A stretch of DNA of 64,000 bases from NCBI GenBank assembly GCA_934635045.1, contig CAKTZA010000004.1:28469-92468 (forward strand), read 5' to 3'. The notes beneath the pieces were generated by a model, which made no database searches, was not told the origin of the DNA, and saw nothing but the letters and a program-made list of their open reading frames with translations. Below are positions 27,574 to 36,662 of this stretch, piece by piece (the stretch's first letter is position 1; each line of letters opens with the position of its first letter). The position numbers were made by a program, and so were the translations under genes. The DNA comes from an uncultured Kiritimatiellota bacterium. Lineage in GTDB: Bacteria; Verrucomicrobiota; Kiritimatiellia; RFP12; UBA1067.

Positions 27574-27582
27574 ATTATACCA
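27574..27582 (-). promoter_or_regulatory. Extended -10 promoter of the restriction-modification operon
   Basis: TGGTATAAT on the minus strand, 6 bases before the ATG at 27567, located just after the stop of the upstream glycosidase gene (27586). Leaderless transcript predicted; no Shine-Dalgarno. Confidence 0.7.
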
Positions 27583-27585
27583 TAC

Positions 27586-30201
27586 TCACTTCAGCTCGAT
27601 GACGCCGTAGCGCATCGGGTCGAGCGGATCGACGATGCCGTCGAAGAGGCGGTTCGTCTTCACCGCGCCGCCGTCGGACGAATAGAGCACCGCCGCGAAG
27701 CCGATCTTCGCGCCCGCCTTCAGCTGCTCGTCCAAGCCGAGGTTCGCCCACGGGATCCAGACCCAGTATTTCGTCACGCCGTTCGCGTGCCGCACGTTCG
27801 CGCGCACGTTCGCGCCGACGGACTCGAACTTCTTCATGTCGGGAATCCAGCAGTTGCGGCGGAAGACCTCGCTCTTGCCGTCCGCCCGCAGCGCGACGGA
27901 ATACTCGACGCAGCTGTGCCCCTTGTAGTTCATCCAGATGTCGTTCGCCCGCCACTCGTCCGTCTTGTCGACGTCGAACGCGAACGTCAGCGCGTCGCCC
28001 TCCACGAGCCGTTCGCGCGAATGGGGCTGCACGTGCCGCGCGTCCTTCACCTCGGCTTCGAGGATGAAGCCCGCATCGCGCGCATAGGCGATGCGCAGCG
28101 TCGGCGCGGACGCGGGGTCGCTCCACATCGCCGCCGGCACGGGCGCGGCCGTCGCGGCGGACTTGACGCCCGGCTCCAGCGCTACGGCCGTGCAGTCGGT
28201 CTTCAGCTCTACCTGCGGCTTCTCGCGGTAGCCGCCCGGCGGCGGCGTCCACTCCGGCCCCGTGTAGTCGCCTGTCGCGTGGATGTAGACGGGATCTTCC
28301 GAGACCGTCAGCGTCTTGCCCAATGCGACGGGCGTGCCGAGGTAGTCCTCCGCCGACACGATGCCCGCGACCGGCGGCGCGACGCGCTCCTCGCCCGCCG
28401 ACCGCCAGAAGACGTGAACGAAGCGCCCGTTCGCGCGGCGGCCGCTCGCGAGATACGTCTTCGGGCCGAGGCGGTGGAGCTTCATGTTGCCCTGCACGTC
28501 CGAGAGGTTGTGTGTCACCGTCGCGAACGCCTGCAGCATCGGCTTCGGCCACGCGGCCTCGTGCGCCTTGACGATCGCGCCGAACTCGTCGAGCATCGTG
28601 AAGTCGACGTGCCAGATGATCGCGCGGATGTCCTCGGTGGACATGAGCGCCATGCCGCGCGTCAGGTAGCGCGCCTGGTTCTCGTAGGAGACGGGCACGA
28701 AGTAGTTGCCCTTGCCCGTCGTCCAGCCCGTCTCGGTCATATAGACGGGCTTGTCGATCTTCGCCTCCTTCAGAAAGTCGAACAGCGCGACGAAATCCTC
28801 CCAGTATTCGCCCTCCGGCTTCGTGCCGTCCACGTAGTGATGGACGTTGATGCCGTCGATGAGGTCGAAGTAGCCGAGCTTGTGCAGACGGCGGAAGTAG
28901 GGCAGCTTGATGCGGCTCGCGTCCGGCCCGGTGAGGAAGACGTTCGGATTGCGCTTGCGGGCCTCCTCGCAGAAGATGCGGCACATCTTCACATATTCCT
29001 CGTCCGTGCCGCGCCACTGGAAGTCGAGCTCGCCCGTCAGGCAGAGGTTGCGCTTCAGCATGTCGGGCTGCGCGTCCATGAACTTTCCGACATAGGCGCG
29101 GTAGGCGTCCCAGTCCTCGGGCGGAAACTCGCCCTGGCGGTTGCGGTCGGCGGGACGGCGCAAGGCGCGCGGCACAGGGCTGCTGTGGAACGTGAAGATC
29201 GCGTCAGCCGTCTCGTTCGGCATCCTGAAGTTCACCTTCAAATTGTCGGGCGCGAAGAACCGCTGATCCCAGCGCGAACCAAGCTTCTCCCAGAGATCAG
29301 GCGTGCCGAGAACGACCATGATGCCGTAGCGCGAGTTCTTCACGAGTTCCTTCGCAATCGGCGTGCCGCAGACGGCAACACGCCCCGGCGTCGTGATGCG
29401 TGTGCCGTCGGGATAGTCCGCCGTCGCCTCCAGCGCCCAGTAACCGCGCGTCGGGAAGTCGACCGTCGCGCGTCCGTCGCGTCCCTCGACCGTGCGGACA
29501 ATCCGCCCCTTGACGTCCTTCACATCCACGCGGCAGTCGGGCTTCTGTTTGGGATAGGCGAAATCGACCGTCACCGTACCCGAATCGGCGAAGAAGACGT
29601 TTTTGAGGCGAAAGTATTTCGTCTGCCTGATTTCGTATTCGCCGCCCCGGATCGCGTGCAGGGCGTGGCGCACGAGGCGGATCTCGAAGTTCTTCACCTC
29701 GACCTTGCCGGACGTGTGCCCGAAGCGGCGCTGCCATTCGCAGCGATAGGACTTGCGGATGACGTTCGGCAGGTCGACTCCGACCGAGACGCGACGGAAG
29801 TCCGCGCTCTCGCCGAGGACGTAGGTGTCCTCGCGCTTGCCGGTGAAGGTGTTCGGCCAGAGCCACGTCGGCGCGCGGCTCCCGTCGTCCTTCAGCGGCT
29901 GAAGGCGCAGCGCGACCGCATCGCCCGTCACGCCCGCCGTGCGGTAGTCGAACGAGACGATGAACGTCCACGGACGCTCCCATCCGCCGTCCCACGCAAG
30001 CGCGAACGGCGTATCGCGGATCTCCGCCGCCGAGTCGAGCGGAATCGTCCGCACGTCCGGCGCCGCGAAGATGATTTCCGTTCGGTCGGGACGCTCGACG
30101 GGGACGGGCTTCTTCGGGGCGTGCCGGTCGCAGCATCCGCCGATCAGAGCGGCGGCCACCACCGCGCATCCGAGGTTCAATAGGCTTTTCGTTGCTTTCA
30201 T
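27586..30201 (-). CDS. Clan-A glycoside hydrolase-like lipoprotein with CBM9-like C-terminal module
   Basis: 871 residues. MKATKSLLNLGCAVVAAALIGGC is a probable lipoprotein signal (Cys23). Residues ~45-300 are beta-sandwich-like. The TIM-barrel part (~310-560) has CLTGELDFQW, where family members usually have an N-E pair, and PVYMTETGWTT, the likely nucleophile Glu. A C-terminal module (~690-871, FDVDKTDEWRANDIWMNYKG, YWVWIPWANLGL) looks like CBM9/DOMON. It is a paralogue of the gene at 33833-36418 and shares its order of domains. The Asn-to-Gly change before the acid/base Glu may alter activity. Substrate unknown. A 121-base inverted repeat lies upstream of the gene. Confidence 0.8.
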   Translation of the reverse strand: MKATKSLLNLGCAVVAAALIGGCCDRHAPKKPVPVERPDRTEIIFAAPDVRTIPLDSAAEIRDTPFALAWDGGWERPWTFIVSFDYRTAGVTGDAVALRLQPLKDDGSRAPTWLWPNTFTGKREDTYVLGESADFRRVSVGVDLPNVIRKSYRCEWQRRFGHTSGKVEVKNFEIRLVRHALHAIRGGEYEIRQTKYFRLKNVFFADSGTVTVDFAYPKQKPDCRVDVKDVKGRIVRTVEGRDGRATVDFPTRGYWALEATADYPDGTRITTPGRVAVCGTPIAKELVKNSRYGIMVVLGTPDLWEKLGSRWDQRFFAPDNLKVNFRMPNETADAIFTFHSSPVPRALRRPADRNRQGEFPPEDWDAYRAYVGKFMDAQPDMLKRNLCLTGELDFQWRGTDEEYVKMCRIFCEEARKRNPNVFLTGPDASRIKLPYFRRLHKLGYFDLIDGINVHHYVDGTKPEGEYWEDFVALFDFLKEAKIDKPVYMTETGWTTGKGNYFVPVSYENQARYLTRGMALMSTEDIRAIIWHVDFTMLDEFGAIVKAHEAAWPKPMLQAFATVTHNLSDVQGNMKLHRLGPKTYLASGRRANGRFVHVFWRSAGEERVAPPVAGIVSAEDYLGTPVALGKTLTVSEDPVYIHATGDYTGPEWTPPPGGYREKPQVELKTDCTAVALEPGVKSAATAAPVPAAMWSDPASAPTLRIAYARDAGFILEAEVKDARHVQPHSRERLVEGDALTFAFDVDKTDEWRANDIWMNYKGHSCVEYSVALRADGKSEVFRRNCWIPDMKKFESVGANVRANVRHANGVTKYWVWIPWANLGLDEQLKAGAKIGFAAVLYSSDGGAVKTNRLFDGIVDPLDPMRYGVIELK

Positions 30202-30256
30202 CTTTTAGACTCCTGATTTGGATTGTAGCGAAAATCTGTTCCTTGTGTCAATGTGC

Positions 30257-30377
30257 CTGCGGCGCTGAACACGAAGGTGACGGAGTTTGTGAGACACGGA
30301 GTTTTGTTAACCCAGTCTCTCCTATGCCCTCTCTCCGTGCCTCCGCTTCTCATGTTTCTCCGTGTTCAGCGCCGCAG
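30257..30377. repeat. 8-base-periodic inverted repeat (family A), 45-base arms
   Basis: Arms 30257-30301 and 30333-30377 both begin or end with CTGCGGCGCTGAACACG and its complement, and carry GGAG/CTCC units at ~8-base spacing. The palindrome lies 28 bases after the stop of the GH2 gene and 55 bases before the start of the lipoprotein glycosidase gene. The 204-base gap holds nothing else I can see. It could fold into a strong hairpin and terminate GH2 transcription. Confidence 0.75.
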
Positions 30378-30405
30378 GCCCTCGATCAAGGCTGCCGTTT
30401 CTCAT

Positions 30406-32259
30406 TCATTTCACCGCCTCGGCAAACGCCTTGTAAATCTTCTCGTGCGCGGCCTTCAGCGCGGCGGGATCGAACTTCACGACCTTGCGGTCGTAGGTGA
30501 CGAGACCGTTCACCTCCGCCTCCACGTCCGTCGTCTGCGTGTAGACCGCGCCGCCGAGCCCCTGCGCCGCAAGCTCGGCGACGCGCGCCATCAGCGCGAC
30601 GTACCGCGCCTCCATCGCCGCGCGCGCATCCGCCGCCCCGTTCGCGCCGCCCGTGCCGCCGTAGCCCCACGACTTCTCCGTCCAGAGGTGACCGTCCACG
30701 CGGCAGCCGAGGCCGCCGAACTCGCCGAGGAACGAGACGCGGCGGGCGTTCAGCGGCGCCATGCCGGGCACCCGGTTGTAGTCGTGGCGGTCAATGGCGT
30801 CCGCCGCCTCGCAGACACCCGGCGGCAGGTGCCGCGTCCACGCGCGCCGTTCCGGCTGATGCCCCCAGTCGCCGCCCTCGAAGTCCACCCAGCCGCTCGG
30901 CCCGTTCACGAGCCGCGTCGGGTCGTACCGCTTCGTCCAGTCGAGCGTCGCGTGCGTGAGGAACGCCCCCGGCTGGCTCCAGCCCTCATTGTAGGGCACC
31001 CACATCACGATTGAGGGGAACGTCTGCAGGGCGTCCATCATACCCTTCAGCTCGCGCCGCTGAAGCCCGTAGCCGGACACCGTCTTCGCCTTGAACGGCG
31101 ACCGTTCGTCGCCGTTCGCGCTTGGCAAGTCCTGCACGACCATCAGCCCCATCTTGTCGCAGAGGTAGTAGTAGCGCGCCGGCTCGACCTTGATGTGCTT
31201 GCGCATCATGTTGAAGCCGAGCGCCTTCAGCGTGCGGATGTCGAACGCCATCGCCTCCTCCGACGGCGGCGTGAGGAGGCCATCCGGCCACCAGCCCTGA
31301 TCAAGCGTCCCCATCAGGAAGACCGGTTCGTTGTTAAGGAAGAAGCGCAGCACGCCCTTCGCATCGCGGCGCGTCGTGATCTTGCGCATCCCGAAGTAGC
31401 CCTTCACCGCGTCCGTGCCGCACGCCGCCGTGAAGTCGTAGAGGTTCGGCGCGTCCGGACTCCAGAGACGGACGGGCGCGGGCAGCGCGAGCGTCACCGC
31501 GCCGTTCACGGTCGTCCCCTTCACGCCCGAGACCTCGACCGTCACCTCCGGCTTCGCGAACGCCGGACTGCGGACGTCGAACGCGAGCGTCACCGTCCCC
31601 TTGTCGATGTCCGTCGCGACCGTGTAGCCCGCGACGTAGGTCTCGGGCACGTTCTCCAGCCACACCGTCTGCCAAATGCCGGAAACGCGCGTGTAGAAGC
31701 AGCCCTTCGGCTCGAAGCTCTGCTTGCCGCGCGAATTGACGAAGTCCTCCGTCGGGTCCCACACGCAGACCGTGAGCGCATTCGCGCCGTCCGCCACATA
31801 GTCCGTGATGTCGAGCGTGAACGGGTTCTGCCCACCCTCATGCGGCACGTCCGTGACCTCGCGGTGGCCGACGAAGACCTGCGTGCGGAAGTCGACCGCG
31901 CCGAAGTGCAGGAGGATGCGTTCGCCGGGACGCTTCGTGCAGACGATCTGCCGCGTGTACCAGAGAAACTCGTCGGGACGCAGGAGGCGTCCGACGCCGG
32001 AGAGCGCGGACTCGATCGCGAACGGCACGCGGATCTTGCCGTCCCAGGCCGTCGGGCGCCCCGGCGTGTTCGTGACGCTCGTCACGGCGTAGTCCCAGTC
32101 GCCGTTCAGGTTCGTCCAGCCGCTGCGCACGAGCTGGGGGCGCGGATACTCGCGCCACGCATTCTGGCTCGTCACCTTCTCGCCCCACGGCGTCGTCAGC
32201 GCCCCCGCCGACGCGACACACGCCGCACAGACTGTTCCGCACATGATTCTCATTTTCAT
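30406..32259 (-). CDS. GH2-family beta-glycosidase (beta-galactosidase/glucuronidase type), secreted
   Basis: 617 residues from ATG 32259, with AAAGGAA 7 bases upstream. The longer frame to 32343 has no such signal. Signal peptide MKMRIMCGTVCAACVASAGA. The order is GH2 sugar-binding (residues ~35-200), Ig-like (~205-295) and TIM barrel (~300-617). VPYNEGW (Glu425) matches the acid/base motif NE, and SFLGEFGG (Glu513) the nucleophile. Substrate cannot be told from sequence; beta-galactosides or beta-glucuronides are typical. It follows the serine hydrolase gene by 32 bases and may share its message. Confidence 0.87.
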   Translation of the reverse strand: MKMRIMCGTVCAACVASAGALTTPWGEKVTSQNAWREYPRPQLVRSGWTNLNGDWDYAVTSVTNTPGRPTAWDGKIRVPFAIESALSGVGRLLRPDEFLWYTRQIVCTKRPGERILLHFGAVDFRTQVFVGHREVTDVPHEGGQNPFTLDITDYVADGANALTVCVWDPTEDFVNSRGKQSFEPKGCFYTRVSGIWQTVWLENVPETYVAGYTVATDIDKGTVTLAFDVRSPAFAKPEVTVEVSGVKGTTVNGAVTLALPAPVRLWSPDAPNLYDFTAACGTDAVKGYFGMRKITTRRDAKGVLRFFLNNEPVFLMGTLDQGWWPDGLLTPPSEEAMAFDIRTLKALGFNMMRKHIKVEPARYYYLCDKMGLMVVQDLPSANGDERSPFKAKTVSGYGLQRRELKGMMDALQTFPSIVMWVPYNEGWSQPGAFLTHATLDWTKRYDPTRLVNGPSGWVDFEGGDWGHQPERRAWTRHLPPGVCEAADAIDRHDYNRVPGMAPLNARRVSFLGEFGGLGCRVDGHLWTEKSWGYGGTGGANGAADARAAMEARYVALMARVAELAAQGLGGAVYTQTTDVEAEVNGLVTYDRKVVKFDPAALKAAHEKIYKAFAEAVK

Positions 32260-32291
32260 CGGATGGTTCCTTTCGTTCAATTCAAACCTCT

Positions 32292-33761
32292 TCAGTTGCC
32301 ACAAAGCACACGGAAGCCATCGGGATTGCTGCGCTTCGCGCAATCACGAAAAGGCACTCGCCCCGACCTCGAAGCGTTGCGGGCTGTTGTTGGTTCAGTT
32401 GATGTCTCACACGGAGAAACGGAGGCACGGAGAGAAAGCGGATGAAATCGGTCGATGCGTTCTCTATCGCAATAGCGCACAGGAACTCCGTGGCTCCGTG
32501 GCTCCGTGTGAGACCTTGAGATCTCGGCAAAACCTCGACCGCCACCCGAAGTGACCAATCTCGCAAACTCATCATTCGAGGGGAAACGTGAAGCCTTTTC
32601 CTCCACCTGTCGGAAAAACGCCTCGGCGGCTTGGGCGCAGACCGTGCGCGGCCAGTAGGCATCGACAACCTGCACGACCAGCATCCGCAGCTCCTTCCGC
32701 CGTCCGTTGACGAGACACTGCGACGCCCACGCGCCACCATGCCCAAACCAGCCGTCCGCCTCGTCCGCAAACGGCGCGACGAACCCAAGCGAATAGCCGT
32801 CCTTCGACAAACTTTTGGGACGCTGCGAGACGGCCAGAAGCCGCCGGACCGTCTCCTCCTTCAGAATCCGCACGCCGTTCTCGCCCACGCCAAGGTTCAT
32901 CAGCATCTTGTAGAACTTCAGCTGATCGCGCGCCGTCGTCCACAGCCCCGCGCCGGCGGACGAAAAGACGCGGTCGCCGCGAAACGGCGGCGGCATCGAC
33001 GCGCAGAACGGCACATGCTCGGCCTTCTTCCCCTTCTTCACGCGGTAGATCTCGATGCGCGTCTTCAGCTGCTCGTCCGTCGGCTGAAAGCCCGTCGCGT
33101 TCATGCCGAGCGGCTTCAGGATGCGTTCGGACACGACATCTTCCCACCGCTGTCCCGTCACGACCTCGACGACCGCCGCCGCGACGTCAATGCCGACGTT
33201 CGAGTAGCGCACGCCCGTGCCCGGCTCGAAGAGGAGCGGCGTCGCCGCCGCCGTCGCCGCGACGCTCCGCAGCGGCATGCGGTGCGACCATCCGCCCATC
33301 GCGGTGAAGTTCGCGAGCTCGAACGGGAATCCGCCCGTGTGCGTGAGGCAGTGGCGCAGCGTCAGCGGCTGCCGCGCCTGTTCGAGGCGGCGGACGCCAT
33401 TCGTGTTCGCGGTCTCGACCCAGAGCGTCTTGAATTCGGGCAGATAGTTCGCGACAGGATCGTCCAGCGCGACCTTGCCCGCTTCAATGAGCTGCGCGAC
33501 CGTCACGCCGCAGAAGCCCTTCGTCTGCGAACATTGCTGAAAGACGTCATCGAGCGACATCGGACGCTGCGCGGCGACGTCGGCGAAGCCGAGGCAGGAG
33601 ATTTCTTCGTGTCCGTCCTTGTGGAAGACCGTAATCACGCCGGGAAGCTCGCCGGAGTCGAGGTAGGGCTGAAACGCGCGCTGGGCAAAATTCGCCTCTG
33701 CCGCGACTGCACCCACCGCCCCAACCGTCACAAGGAATAAGCTCAAGATTAATCGTTTCAT
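32292..33761 (-). CDS. Class C beta-lactamase-family serine hydrolase (esterase-like) with repeat-derived C-terminus
   Basis: 489 residues from ATG 33761. Signal peptide MKRLILSLFLVTVGAVGAVAAEA. The serine beta-lactamase/D-Ala-D-Ala-peptidase fold shows SxxK as CSQTK (Ser78, Lys81), YxN as YSN (Tyr186) and a late HGG. Such secreted proteins are usually esterases or peptidases rather than antibiotic hydrolases. The last ~80 residues (RSHTEPRSHG.., SLRASVSPCE..) are translation of an 8-base-periodic intergenic palindrome plus spacer DNA, so the native end is probably near residue 410. The start has no strong Shine-Dalgarno (GGTG only). Confidence 0.83.
   Translation of the reverse strand: MKRLILSLFLVTVGAVGAVAAEANFAQRAFQPYLDSGELPGVITVFHKDGHEEISCLGFADVAAQRPMSLDDVFQQCSQTKGFCGVTVAQLIEAGKVALDDPVANYLPEFKTLWVETANTNGVRRLEQARQPLTLRHCLTHTGGFPFELANFTAMGGWSHRMPLRSVAATAAATPLLFEPGTGVRYSNVGIDVAAAVVEVVTGQRWEDVVSERILKPLGMNATGFQPTDEQLKTRIEIYRVKKGKKAEHVPFCASMPPPFRGDRVFSSAGAGLWTTARDQLKFYKMLMNLGVGENGVRILKEETVRRLLAVSQRPKSLSKDGYSLGFVAPFADEADGWFGHGGAWASQCLVNGRRKELRMLVVQVVDAYWPRTVCAQAAEAFFRQVEEKASRFPSNDEFARLVTSGGGRGFAEISRSHTEPRSHGVPVRYCDRERIDRFHPLSLRASVSPCETSTEPTTARNASRSGRVPFRDCAKRSNPDGFRVLCGN
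32403..32515. repeat. 8-base-periodic inverted repeat (family A) inside the 3' end of the serine hydrolase frame
   Basis: Left arm 32403-32432 (TGTCTCACACGGAG.., CGGAGGCACGGAG) and right arm 32486-32515 (three CTCCGTGn units ending GTGTGAGACC) are near-perfect complements. The 53-base loop shares GAAATC..TCGA with the copy at 50391-50500. The repeat is read through by the upstream coding frame. Confidence 0.8.
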
Positions 33762-33773
33762 TAGAGCACCGAC

Positions 33774-33806
33774 ACGAACCTCTGCGTTCTCTGCGGCTCT
33801 GCGCGA
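33774..33806. repeat. Single-arm family A repeat (CTCTGCGn units)
   Basis: CCTCTGCGTTCTCTGCGGCTCTGCGCG, three units with 8-base periodicity. It lies in the 71-base space between the stop of the 861-residue glycosidase gene (33833) and the serine hydrolase start (33761). Confidence 0.65.
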
Positions 33807-33832
33807 AAAACACCTCTCGACTTCTCCGCCCA

Positions 33833-36418
33833 TCACTTCCCTTCGCAGACGAACACGCCGTACTTCGTTGGATCGGGCGTGCCGGAGATGCCACCGAAGA
33901 GGTCGTACGTCTTCCGCTCCCCGTCCGTCAGATCGCTGACCGAAACGGCGATGCCGAGCTTCGTACCGGGCGGCGGCGGGCCGTCCAGTCCAAGACGCGG
34001 CCACGTGAGCCAAATCATGTAGCGCGTCTTCTCCTCCCGGATGCGCGAGATGCCGTTGAAGACGACGACTGGCGCGTTCGGGCGGATGTCGAAGTCCCAG
34101 GCGTTTCGCCGCCAGGCCTCTCGCTTGCCGTCGTCCCGCAAGGCGACGGTGTACTCGAACGCACGGTGGCCCTTGAAGCTCGTGATGTGCGCGTTCGGCT
34201 GCCACTCCTGCCCCCGGTCGACATCGACCGCGACCGTGACGGCATCGCCCTCGATGAGGCGTTCCTGCGCATACGGCTGCTCGTGCTTCGGATCGTCCAC
34301 CTCGACGTTGAAGATCAGCCCCTCGTCCGAATAGGCGACGCGCACGCGCGGACAGCGGTTCGTCGCGCCCGTCCAGCAGCGGTCGGGCAGAATCGGCGTC
34401 TGCAAGTTGTCGCGGCACTTCCAGCCCACGCCCGTCCGTCCGAGCGGATACTCGTCCGCCGCGACGACGACCGGCTTTGCCGCGTCCACCGACGGCGCGA
34501 CCCACGCGGGCCCCTCATACGTCTCATCGCCGAAGAGATAGACGGGCGACTCCGAAACGCGCAGCGTCGCGCCGTCGAGCGCGACAGGCGCACCCAGAAA
34601 ACTCTCCGCTCGCACGGTGCGCACCGGCAGCGGAATCTCCCGTTCGCCCGTGCGCGTCCAGACGAGCGTGACGGCCGAGCCGTCCGCACGCCGCCCCGTC
34701 GCGAGCCACGTCTCCGGGCCAATCATCTGCGCGCGCGTCCGTCCCTGCACGTCCGACAGGTTGCGTGCGAGCGTCGCGAACGCGGCGACCGCCGGCTTCG
34801 GCGAAATGCAGTCATTGCCGAGTCGCAGCATCGAGAACCCGCCCTCGCCGTAGTTGCGCGCGACGTAGAGATCGCAGAACCAGACGGCGGCGCGGATGTC
34901 CTCGGACGCGACGAACGTGCACGCACGCGTCAGGTAGCGCGCCTGCGTCAGTTCGCCGACCGGCTCCTGCCACGTGCCGTTCTCCGTCGTCCAGCCAAAC
35001 TCGGTGACGTAGACGGGCTTCGCGCACGCGAACTCGCGGCGAATGACGTCCATTCCCTCGCGCAGCTTCAGGCGGAACTCGCCCTCCGGCTTCGTGCCGT
35101 CTACGTAAGCGTGGAGGTTGACGGCATCGATGCAGTCAAAGAAGCCATCCTGTCCGAGTGCCCGCAGATAGTCCGGCTTCACGCGGCTGCACGCGGGCCC
35201 CTGCACCTCGCTCGTCGGATAGAGGCGATGAACCTCCTCGGCGAAGACGCGATGGGCGCGCACCATTTCGGCGATCGTGCCGTGCCACTTGAAGTCCGGC
35301 TCATTGACGAGGCAGAGGCGACGTCCCGCAAAACACGGGTTCTTCTCCAGAAACGCCCGCGTAAGCGCGCGCTGCACGTCCCAGTCCTTCGCCGGCCACA
35401 TGCCGCCTTTCCCGACGTGCGCCGGATCCATCGCCTCAGAATAAATGGGCGACTGGTGACCCGCGTAGATCGCGCCATCGCCGAACGACAGGCCGACGAA
35501 CGCAGCGTTGTCCTTGCCGTGGAAGAAGAACCGCCAGTCCCAGCGGCTGCCGAGCGCGCGCGTGAACGCCCCCGCGCCGCCGTTGACAATCATCACGCCA
35601 AAGCGCGAACCCGCCGTCTGCGCGGCGGTGGGTTTCGGCCCCAGCACGGCGACCGAACCCGTCGTCGTCACCTTCGTGCCGTCGGTGTAGGACGCGGCGA
35701 CCTCCAGCGTGTAGTATCCGCGCCCCGTGAGCGTCACCGCATCGACGGCGGCGAGCGCGCGCGTCGCGCCGACGGGACGCCCCTCGGCGTCGCGGATGCG
35801 GACAGCCGCGCGGACGACGTGCGCCGGGTCGGCGAGCGCGACATGGACGGAGCCCGTCTCGGCGAAGAAGACGTGCTTCAGCACGTTCCCGCCTTCGAGC
35901 GGAAACTCGCCGCCCGTGAGCCGATGGCGCGGCTTCAGGACGAGCGCAACCGCGAAGTCGGCGAACTCGATGCGTCCCGTTGCGACCTGCCCCTCACAGA
36001 CGACGCGCACCTCCGGCGGCAGCGCGTTCTTGAAGTCGACGTCGAGATCGACCTTCTTCCAGTCTTCGGACGCCCCGCAGCGGTAGGTCGTTCCGGCGTC
36101 CCAGTTCAGGTTGCGGACGACGGGCGTGAGGTTGTCGAACCGTGCGCCGCCGTCGAACACGGCCTGGGTGACGAGCCGCAGACCCTCGCCCGCAAAGCCC
36201 GCCGTGCGGTAGCGGAACGAGTAGCGTACGCGCCACGGACGAAGGTCCGTCTCGGGTGGAACACCGAAACATCCCGCCGTCATGTTCGTCACGCCCGCGA
36301 CCGTGAACGCGCGTTCAAACGGCACAGGACGAACAACGTCGGCGCGTTCCGTCACGGCACCTCTTGTCGAAATCGTCAGCATCAACACGCCCGACAGGAA
36401 AGCAACAAGTCGTTTCAT
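33833..36418 (-). CDS. Secreted clan-A glycoside hydrolase-like protein with CBM9-like C-terminal module
   Basis: 861 residues. Signal peptide MKRLVAFLSGVLMLTISTRGA. It has the same layout as its paralogue at 27586: beta-sandwich N-terminal part (~30-300), TIM barrel (~310-560) and CBM9/DOMON-like module (~700-861: VDVDRGQEWQPNAHITSFKGH). Here the acid/base motif is the canonical LVNEPDFKW and the nucleophile motif is YVTEFGWTT, so this copy keeps both presumed catalytic Glu in usual context. GH5/GH39/GH30-type retaining chemistry is expected, but I cannot name the family. The C-terminus ends cleanly with a TGA followed by a family A half-repeat. Confidence 0.8.
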   Translation of the reverse strand: MKRLVAFLSGVLMLTISTRGAVTERADVVRPVPFERAFTVAGVTNMTAGCFGVPPETDLRPWRVRYSFRYRTAGFAGEGLRLVTQAVFDGGARFDNLTPVVRNLNWDAGTTYRCGASEDWKKVDLDVDFKNALPPEVRVVCEGQVATGRIEFADFAVALVLKPRHRLTGGEFPLEGGNVLKHVFFAETGSVHVALADPAHVVRAAVRIRDAEGRPVGATRALAAVDAVTLTGRGYYTLEVAASYTDGTKVTTTGSVAVLGPKPTAAQTAGSRFGVMIVNGGAGAFTRALGSRWDWRFFFHGKDNAAFVGLSFGDGAIYAGHQSPIYSEAMDPAHVGKGGMWPAKDWDVQRALTRAFLEKNPCFAGRRLCLVNEPDFKWHGTIAEMVRAHRVFAEEVHRLYPTSEVQGPACSRVKPDYLRALGQDGFFDCIDAVNLHAYVDGTKPEGEFRLKLREGMDVIRREFACAKPVYVTEFGWTTENGTWQEPVGELTQARYLTRACTFVASEDIRAAVWFCDLYVARNYGEGGFSMLRLGNDCISPKPAVAAFATLARNLSDVQGRTRAQMIGPETWLATGRRADGSAVTLVWTRTGEREIPLPVRTVRAESFLGAPVALDGATLRVSESPVYLFGDETYEGPAWVAPSVDAAKPVVVAADEYPLGRTGVGWKCRDNLQTPILPDRCWTGATNRCPRVRVAYSDEGLIFNVEVDDPKHEQPYAQERLIEGDAVTVAVDVDRGQEWQPNAHITSFKGHRAFEYTVALRDDGKREAWRRNAWDFDIRPNAPVVVFNGISRIREEKTRYMIWLTWPRLGLDGPPPPGTKLGIAVSVSDLTDGERKTYDLFGGISGTPDPTKYGVFVCEGK

Positions 36419-36478
36419 TCGTATTTCTCTCTTTCTCGTTAAACTTTAGATTTTAACACAGAGCCGCTTCGCGGGGCT

Positions 36479-36660
36479 TTTAACGCAAAGTCCGCAAAGG
36501 CTTTTGACGCAAAGATCGCAAAGGCCTCCGCGTTCTTTGCGTCTCTCCCCTCTGCGTTCTTTGCGTTTAAACCACAAGCAATCTCTAAAGGAGACTCCGT
36601 GCCTCCCATTCTCCAACACCTCCGTGTTATGCGCCGCAGGCCTCTCTCCGTAGGCCTCCC
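36479..36660. repeat. Family A repeats (CGCAAAGn palindrome plus CTCCGTGn units)
   Basis: 36482-36568 is an inverted repeat of AACGCAAAG/CGCAAAGG units against CTTTGCG/TTCTTTGCGTTT units. 36592-36660 adds ACTCCGTGCCTCC, CACCTCCGTGTTATGCGCC and GCAGGCCTCTCTCC, similar to the right arm at 30355-30377. The block fills the 244-base gap and begins 2 bases after the stop of the 966-residue surface-protein gene. Confidence 0.75.
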
Positions 36661-36662
36661 AC

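Noticed and set aside
27118..30183. 1021-codon plus-strand frame
   Set aside because: Antisense shadow of the lipoprotein glycosidase gene and the methyltransferase N-terminal domain.
34166..36442. 758-codon plus-strand frame
   Set aside because: Antisense shadow of the 861-residue glycosidase gene.
36482..36568. Possible CRISPR-like array
   Set aside because: Units are 8 bases with no regular spacers, arranged as a palindrome, and there are no cas genes.
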